In this document: in pieces, positions 59,283 to 64,000 of the stretch
Layout of the letters: every line of letters begins with the position of its first letter
Position numbering within the stretch: position 1 is the stretch's first letter
NCBI GenBank assembly: GCA_904393115.1
Contig: CAJFMX010000009.1
Coordinates: forward strand, 53,494-117,493
Origin: an uncultured Clostridia bacterium
GTDB taxonomy: Bacteria; Bacillota; Clostridia; Christensenellales; UBA1750
Length of the DNA stretch: 64,000 nt
Reading direction: 5' to 3'
Notes under the pieces: model-generated
What the model was told of the DNA's origin: nothing
The model's input: the letters and a program-made list of their open reading frames with translations, nothing else
The model's database searches: none
Program-made: the position numbers and the translations under genes

Positions 59283-59305
59283 GCCGATGAAAAAAATGCT
59301 ATAAT
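59277..59305 (+). promoter_or_regulatory. topB promoter, sharing its -35 with lacZ
   Basis: TATAAT (59300-59305) with extended TGC; the -35 at 17 bases is TTTCAA (59277-59282), the complement of the lacZ -35, so the two polymerases compete for the same DNA. Confidence 0.65.
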
Positions 59306-59351
59306 GAAGGGACGGGGCGTTCGGCCCCGAAGCGGAAAGGGGGGAAAGCGC

Positions 59352-61259
59352 GTGGGCTGGACCTGCGTTCTTGCGGAAAAGCCTTCGGTCGCGCGGGACA
59401 TCGCGCGCGTATTGGGCGCCCGGGAGGCGGGCGAAGGGTGCCTGAAGGGCAGCGGCTACGTCGTGACCTGGGCGCTGGGGCATCTCATCACCCAGTGCAA
59501 TCCGGACGAGATCGACCCGCGCTGGAAGGCCTGGCGGCGCGACACGCTGCCCATCCTCCCCGAGGAGATCCCCCTGAAGGTCGTGCCCACCGCTGCGGCC
59601 AGGAAGCAGTTCGCCCTCGTCAAGAAGATCCTCAACGCGCCGCAGGTGGAGCGCATCGTCTGCGCGACGGACGCCGGGCGCGAGGGCGAGCTCATCTTCC
59701 GGCGCATCTACGCCTTTGCCCGCTGCAGGAAGCCCGTGTTCCGGCTGTGGATCTCCTCCATGACGGAGGAGGCCATCGCCGAGGGCTTTGCGCGCCTGCG
59801 CGAGGGCGCGGCATACGACGGATTGTACGCCTCCGCGCTCTGCCGGTCCGAGGCGGACTGGCTCGTGGGCATGAACGGCTCGCGCGCCTTCACCCTGCGC
59901 TACGACAGCCTGCTGTCCGTGGGCCGCGTGCAGACGCCCACGCTCTCCCTGCTCGTGCAGCGCGCGCGGGAGATCGAGCGCTTTGTGCCGGAGGACTACT
60001 TCGAGGTCTGCGCGCGCTTTTCCCCGGGCTACAAGGGCACCTACGTCGACGCGCAGGGCAAGACGCGCCTGAAGACGCGCGAGGAGGCGGAGCAGGTCGC
60101 GCAGGCCGTGCGCGGCCGGGAGGGCTTTGTGGAGCGCGTGGAGTCCGCGCGCCAGAGCCAGATGCCGCCCCTCCTCTACGACCTGACGACCCTGCAGCGC
60201 GAGGCGAACGCGCGCTACGGCCTGACCGCCCAGGCGACGCTGGACCTGGCCCAGGCCCTCTACGAGAAGCACAAGGTCCTGACCTATCCGCGCACGGATT
60301 CGCGCCACCTGCCGCACGACATGCGGCCCAAGGTGCAGAAGGTGTTCCAGTCCCTGCCCGAGCCATACCGGGAATGGGTCCCGGCCCCGGAGCGCGCCGC
60401 CGACCCCGGCAAGCGCGTCTTTGACGATGCGAAGATCACGGACCACCACGCCATCGTGCCCACGGGCCGCGCGCCGGGCAGCCTGACCGAAAACGAGCGG
60501 CGCATCTTCGACCTGGTCGTGCGCCAGCTCCTCGCCGCCTTCTATCCGCCCATGGTGAGCGAAACGGTCACGGTCCTGACGAACGTGGAGGGCCGGCGCT
60601 TCCGCTCCGTGGGCAAGACGATCCTCGACCCCGGCTGGCAGGCCGTAAAGCCCCCGCTAAAGCCCCGCGCCGCGGAGGAAGAGCAGACCCTTCCCGCCCT
60701 CTCCCAGGGCCAGCAGGCGCGCGCAGAGCGCGCAGACGTGCTCGCCAAGCGCACGGAGCCGCCCAAGCCCTACACGGAAAACACGCTGCTGGCGGCCATG
60801 GAGAACGCGGGCCGCTTTGTCGAGGACGAGGAGCTCCGCCGCCAGCTCAAGGACCGGGGGCTCGGCACGCCGGCCACGCGCGCGGCGATCCTGGAGCGCC
60901 TGATCGAGGTGGGCTACGTGCAGCGGGCGAAGAAGTCGCTCCTCCCCACGGAGAAGGGCAAGCTGCTCATCTCCGTCGTGCCGGAGCCGCTCGCCTCGCC
61001 CGAGACCACGGGCCGGTGGGAGAAGGGCCTTGCGGACATCGCGCGCGGCCAGATGGACCCCGCGCGCTTCATGGACAGCATCCGCCGCTACTGCGCCTTC
61101 CTCTGCGCCGCGGCGGACAGCGCGCCGCCCGCGGCCTTCCCGCCCGCCCCGCGCCCAAAGGCCGCGCGGAAGCGGCCCGCCGCAAAGTCCGCCGCGCCGG
61201 CGAAGAAGGCGGCCGCCCGCCGCACCCGCGCGCCCCGGGCGCCAAAAACCGACACTTGA
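59352..61259 (+). CDS. topB: DNA topoisomerase III (type IA)
   Basis: 635-residue type IA topoisomerase for decatenation. TOPRIM at the N-terminus: VLAEKPSVARDIARVLG and ATDAGREGELIFRRIY; catalytic Tyr in LTYPRTDSRHLP; VGRVQTPTLSLLV nearby. The C-terminus (about 590-635) is an Ala/Lys/Arg/Pro tail of the DNA-binding kind, without zinc fingers. Start is GTG at 59352 after AAAGGGGGG. A longer ORF to 59109 is antisense lacZ. Plasmid topB relatives exist, but nothing mobile is nearby. Confidence 0.93.
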   Translation: MGWTCVLAEKPSVARDIARVLGAREAGEGCLKGSGYVVTWALGHLITQCNPDEIDPRWKAWRRDTLPILPEEIPLKVVPTAAARKQFALVKKILNAPQVERIVCATDAGREGELIFRRIYAFARCRKPVFRLWISSMTEEAIAEGFARLREGAAYDGLYASALCRSEADWLVGMNGSRAFTLRYDSLLSVGRVQTPTLSLLVQRAREIERFVPEDYFEVCARFSPGYKGTYVDAQGKTRLKTREEAEQVAQAVRGREGFVERVESARQSQMPPLLYDLTTLQREANARYGLTAQATLDLAQALYEKHKVLTYPRTDSRHLPHDMRPKVQKVFQSLPEPYREWVPAPERAADPGKRVFDDAKITDHHAIVPTGRAPGSLTENERRIFDLVVRQLLAAFYPPMVSETVTVLTNVEGRRFRSVGKTILDPGWQAVKPPLKPRAAEEEQTLPALSQGQQARAERADVLAKRTEPPKPYTENTLLAAMENAGRFVEDEELRRQLKDRGLGTPATRAAILERLIEVGYVQRAKKSLLPTEKGKLLISVVPEPLASPETTGRWEKGLADIARGQMDPARFMDSIRRYCAFLCAAADSAPPAAFPPAPRPKAARKRPAAKSAAPAKKAAARRTRAPRAPKTDT

Positions 61260-61362
61260 GGCCCGGTCCGCAGGTTTTGGGCCGCGCCCCCTTTTCTCCA
61301 CCTGGCAAATGTGCGATAATAGGGATGAGGCGGCGTGCCCGCACATAAGAATGAGAGGCAGG

Positions 61363-61833
61363 ATGAAGCGAATGCTGTATTCCCAACAGGATATCCAAAA
61401 CGCGAGGAACCAGCTCCTGCGGCGCATCGGCTTGATGGCCGCGCTGGCCATCCTCCCCAACGTCGCCGGCATCGTCGTCATGTATACGATCCGGATCGAG
61501 TGGCTGAGCGTGCTCCTGGGCTGCCTGGGCGGCGCGATGGCCATCTTCACTTGGGGCCTGTTCTGCTACCCGGTCTACGCCTACCTGCGCTATGCGCGGG
61601 AGGTCGTCACGGGCCGCAGCCACGAGTTCCGCGGCACGCTGACCACCATCGCCGAGGACTCCGTGCGCGAGGGCGTGCCCTGCAAGACGCTCTACTTCCG
61701 CGACGAGGCGGCGGACGACGAAAAGCTCTGCTACTTCGACCTGAGCAAGTATCCCAGGGAGGGATTCCCCACGGGGCAGCGCTTCGTCGTCTCCGTGCAC
61801 GGCCAGTCCATTGTATCCATGCAGTCTGAATGA
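61363..61833 (+). CDS. Hypothetical two-helix membrane protein
   Basis: About 156 residues: amphipathic N-terminus, two hydrophobic segments (about 22-43 and 48-72), then a soluble C-terminal domain with no recognised motif. Several in-frame ATGs lie close together (61351, 61363, 61372); 61363 has GAGAGG upstream. It precedes a USP-like gene by 24 bases, perhaps in the same unit. Family not recognised. Confidence 0.72.
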   Translation: MKRMLYSQQDIQNARNQLLRRIGLMAALAILPNVAGIVVMYTIRIEWLSVLLGCLGGAMAIFTWGLFCYPVYAYLRYAREVVTGRSHEFRGTLTTIAEDSVREGVPCKTLYFRDEAADDEKLCYFDLSKYPREGFPTGQRFVVSVHGQSIVSMQSE

Positions 61834-61857
61834 GTGTGAGAAAGGGTGTTTTGCCCC

Positions 61858-62247
61858 ATGCGTAAGGAATCCCGCGTGCTCGTGTGCGTGACGGGACAGA
61901 AGTCCTGTGCGCGCCTGATCCACGACGGCGCGGAAATCGCCGCGGAGGAGGGCGCTTCCCTGTCCGTCGTACACGTGGCCAAGATGGGCAGCAACTTCCT
62001 CGGCAGCGCCTCGGAGGCGGAGGCGCTGGAGTACCTGTTCGCCATCAGCAAGAGCCACAGCGCGGACATGATGCTCCTGCGCAACGACGACGTCGTGCAC
62101 ACCATCGCCGCGCACGCGCGCCGCATCGGCGCCACCATCGTCGTGCTGGGCAGCGACTCCAACCAGCGGCAAAACCGCCTCTCCCGCGCCCTGCAGGACG
62201 CCCTGCCCGACGTGGAGATCCGCGTGCGCGTCGGCCTGGCCGACTGA
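61858..62247 (+). CDS. Universal stress protein-like (UspA/KdpD-type) protein
   Basis: 129 residues with a Rossmann-like UspA core: VLVCVTGQKSCARLIHDGAEIA at the start and GATIVVLGSDSNQRQNRLSRAL near the C-terminus, which resembles the ATP-binding loop in KdpD/UspA. Soluble. AAAGGG lies about 11 bases before the ATG. Likely co-transcribed with the adjacent membrane protein and the downstream acetyltransferase. Function unassigned. Confidence 0.75.
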   Translation: MRKESRVLVCVTGQKSCARLIHDGAEIAAEEGASLSVVHVAKMGSNFLGSASEAEALEYLFAISKSHSADMMLLRNDDVVHTIAAHARRIGATIVVLGSDSNQRQNRLSRALQDALPDVEIRVRVGLAD

Positions 62248-62273
62248 TCCGCAGAACAAAGGAGGTCCCGCCC

Positions 62274-62873
62274 GTGCTGGACAAATCCATCCCCTATAAG
62301 AGCCTGATCATGCGCCGGGAACCGGCGCCGCTTCCGCCGGAGCCGGCCCTGCCCGCCGGCTTTTCCCTGCGCCGCTATCGCCCGGGGGACGAAGTCCATT
62401 GGGCGCGCATCGAGACCTCGGTCGCGGAATTTGACGGCGAGGGCGCGGCGCGCGCCTACTTTGCCGAGCGCTTTCTTCCGCGGCAGAACCTCCTGCGCGA
62501 GCGCTGCTGCTTCGTCTGCGCGCCGGACGGCCTGCCCGTGGCCACGGCGACGGCCTGGGAGGAAGCGGGCGAGCGGCTTCTGCACTGGGTGTCCACCGCG
62601 CCTGCCTTTCAGCGGCGGGGCCTGGCGCGCGCCGTCGTTCTCCACGCCCTGCACAGCTATCCGCCGGCGCCGCAGCCCGTGTGGCTCGGCACGCAGACCT
62701 GGAGCCACGACGCCATTCTGCTCTATGATTCCCTAGGCTTCTGCCTGGTACAAAGCGGAACCCACGCCGCGGCCCACGAGCCCAACCTTTTTGCCGAGGG
62801 CATGGAGATCCTGCGCGCGGTCTATCCGCCGGAGGTCTTCGAGCGCCTCGCCGCCCGCTCCCTGCCCACGTGA
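62274..62873 (+). CDS. GNAT family N-acetyltransferase
   Basis: 199-residue acetyltransferase with SLRRYRPGDEVHWARIE at the N-terminal side and the acetyl-CoA loop TAPAFQRRGLARAVVLHAL near residues 110-128. Start is GTG at 62274 after AAAGGAGG, 26 bases past the stress-type gene. Substrate unknown. Confidence 0.85.
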   Translation: MLDKSIPYKSLIMRREPAPLPPEPALPAGFSLRRYRPGDEVHWARIETSVAEFDGEGAARAYFAERFLPRQNLLRERCCFVCAPDGLPVATATAWEEAGERLLHWVSTAPAFQRRGLARAVVLHALHSYPPAPQPVWLGTQTWSHDAILLYDSLGFCLVQSGTHAAAHEPNLFAEGMEILRAVYPPEVFERLAARSLPT

Positions 62874-62898
62874 CCGCTTTCCTGGGAAACGCGCAAAG

Positions 62899-62930
62899 CA
62901 GGCCCCGCAGCGTCCTTGCTGCGGGGCCTG
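62899..62930. terminator. Terminator between the acetyltransferase and dipeptidase genes
   Basis: 12-bp perfect stem CAGGCCCCGCAG/CTGCGGGGCCTG, loop of eight, weak T stretch (TTCTT) on the plus strand; serves converging genes. Confidence 0.7.
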
Positions 62931-62933
62931 TTC

Positions 62934-63896
62934 TTATGCGTCCAAAACGCGCTTCCAATAGGCGAGGAAGTTCTCCCCCATGATGCCGCGCACGTCCGCC
63001 TCGCTCCAGTTCCGGCGGAGCAGCGCCTCCGCGATCCGGCCCAGGCAGCCGCAGTCCTCCAGCCCCACGGGCGTGCGCCCGATTCCGTCAAAATCCGAGC
63101 CGATCCCAACGGCGCGCACGCCCGCGCGCTCCGCCATGTGTTCGATGTGCCGGACCACGTCGTCCACCGTGGCCCGGTGCTCCGGCGGCAGCCCGCCGCC
63201 CACGAGAAAATCGTGCGAAAAGTTCACGCCGACATAGCCGCCGCGCGCCCCGAGCGCGGTCAGCATCTCGTCCGTCAGGTTGCGCATCTGGTCCGGGCAG
63301 AGAGCGCGCGCGCAGGAGTGCGAGGCGCAGACGGGGTTCTGCGCGATCTCCAGCACCTGCCAAAACGTGCGGTCCGAGGCGTGGGAGAGGTCGACCATCA
63401 TCCGCAGACGGTCGCATTCGCGGACGACCTCCCTGCCAAAGGGCAGGAGGCCGCGATCCTCGGGGCCCGTGTCCCGGCAGCCCGTCGCGATCTCGTTGCT
63501 CAGCGACCAGCACAGGCCAAACATGCGCACCCCGAGCCGGTGGAGCAGGCGCAGCACGTGCAGGTCGCCCTCGAGCACATTGCCGCCCTCGACGGAGAGG
63601 AGCGCGCCGATGCGGCCTGCGGCTGCCGCTCGCTCCAGGTCCTCGGGGCTGCGCACCTGCTGCAGGTCCTCGCGATGCACGTCGAGCATCGTGTAGAACG
63701 CGTCGATCTCGCGCAGGCCCATGTGCAGCATGGAGCCGAATTCCTCCGGCTCGCTCGTATAGGCCGCGAACGTCATCATGGTCAGGCCGCCCTCCCGCAT
63801 GCGCCTGCATGTGACGTGGCGCGCTGGATCTGTCAGCCCTTGTTCTGGGCAGCGCAGCCGGAGCAGGGCGTCGTTGTGCGTATCCACGATCCGCAT
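62934..63896 (-). CDS. Membrane dipeptidase family (peptidase M19)
   Basis: 320-residue zinc dipeptidase of the renal-dipeptidase type. Metal ligands are in VDTHND (His7, Asp9), SVEGGN (Glu), SHASD and CASHSCARAL (His) and VGIGSDFDGIG (Asp). No signal or anchor is visible, so it is probably cytoplasmic. ATG 63896 has AAAGGAG. It lies only about 55 bases below the 5S rRNA, with no clear promoter between, so read-through from the rRNA operon is possible. Confidence 0.92.
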   Translation of the reverse strand: MRIVDTHNDALLRLRCPEQGLTDPARHVTCRRMREGGLTMMTFAAYTSEPEEFGSMLHMGLREIDAFYTMLDVHREDLQQVRSPEDLERAAAAGRIGALLSVEGGNVLEGDLHVLRLLHRLGVRMFGLCWSLSNEIATGCRDTGPEDRGLLPFGREVVRECDRLRMMVDLSHASDRTFWQVLEIAQNPVCASHSCARALCPDQMRNLTDEMLTALGARGGYVGVNFSHDFLVGGGLPPEHRATVDDVVRHIEHMAERAGVRAVGIGSDFDGIGRTPVGLEDCGCLGRIAEALLRRNWSEADVRGIMGENFLAYWKRVLDA

Positions 63897-63918
63897 GGGT
63901 TTCTCCTTTGTATGCAAG

Positions 63919-63947
63919 AGCAGCCCATCGCAATGCGATGGGCTGCT
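63919..63947 (-). terminator. rRNA operon terminator hairpin
   Basis: 13-bp perfect stem AGCAGCCCATCGC/GCGATGGGCTGCT with a three-base loop, just 3' of the 5S rRNA. Only a short C/T run follows, so leakage into the dipeptidase gene is conceivable. Confidence 0.65.
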
Positions 63948-63952
63948 AAAAT

Positions 63953-64000
63953 GGAATCCGGCGATGATCTATCCTCCCGGGCCGTGTCCAGCCAGGTACT
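63953..64000 (-). rRNA. rrf: 5S ribosomal RNA, 3' part (partial at window edge)
   Basis: On the minus strand the last 48 bases read AGTACCTGGCTGGACACGGC, CCGGGAGGATAGATCATCGC and CGGATTCC. They match the conserved 3' third of bacterial 5S rRNA (GGTACTTGGCTGGAGACGGC followed by GGGAGAGTAGGTCG). The 3' end near 63953 is inferred. An rRNA operon should continue beyond the right edge. Confidence 0.82.

Overview
The window looks like chromosomal DNA of a GC-rich anaerobic Clostridia (Firmicutes), probably an uncultured gut lineage. The support is two T-box leaders, consensus sigma-A promoters of the TTGACA-17-TATAAT type, strong AGGAGG ribosome sites, many GTG and TTG starts, a type III glutamine synthetase, a ferredoxin-style split glutamate synthase, a 2-hydroxyacyl-CoA dehydratase activase, an LL-diaminopimelate aminotransferase and a DUF1540 protein. 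The lineage is an inference. No phage, insertion sequence, CRISPR array or tRNA gene was found. The 3' end of a 5S rRNA lies at the right edge.

Layout. 1-8.2 kb: an ABC-2 permease fragment, then a LysR regulator followed by a six-gene minus-strand operon (lipoprotein esterase, iron alcohol dehydrogenase, two lipoprotein flavodoxins of which one is frameshifted, a degenerate-flavodoxin/esterase fusion, a MATE exporter). 8.4-16.5 kb: a MarR/MATE pair with a perfect operator palindrome; trmO, nudC and an aldehyde dehydrogenase; DegV; an FG-GAP protein beside a ThuA protein. 16.6-23.1 kb: cysE-cysS under a cysteine T-box, then XRE-cupin regulator, acyl-CoA synthetase and nucleoside phosphorylase under a second T-box whose specifier reads as isoleucine. 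23.2-29.3 kb: GH172, zinc-ribbon and GH27 genes, a membrane protein, a URO-D family protein and purF.

29.4-38.9 kb is a nitrogen-assimilation island. glnN (GSIII) is divergent from a seven-gene operon encoding glutamate synthase as separate domains (amidotransferase, ferredoxin-FMN synthase, polyferredoxin, FAD oxidoreductase, GXGXG domain), a second glutamine synthetase and an ANTAR RNA-binding regulator. Both divergent leaders begin with a hexaloop hairpin whose loop and 3' arm are also needed to form an intrinsic terminator. This is the geometry expected for ANTAR antitermination, but with one hairpin instead of the usual two and with identical spacing from the promoter. I consider this the most interesting system in the window.

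38.9-49.2 kb: pyrG; a GntR/LacI-type regulator with a CUT1 sugar ABC transporter lacking its ATPase; dapL with four small enzymes. 49.3-53.6 kb: a dehydratase-activase/dehydratase pair encoded as two overlapping genes. 53.6-54.16 kb: no convincing protein, but a palindromic operator, a consensus promoter and a terminator bounding a structured ~237-nt transcript, a candidate small RNA. 54.2-64 kb: aldo/keto reductase, acetyltransferases, DUF1540, beta-galactosidase divergent from topoisomerase III, a stress-type protein, a dipeptidase, and the partial 5S rRNA.
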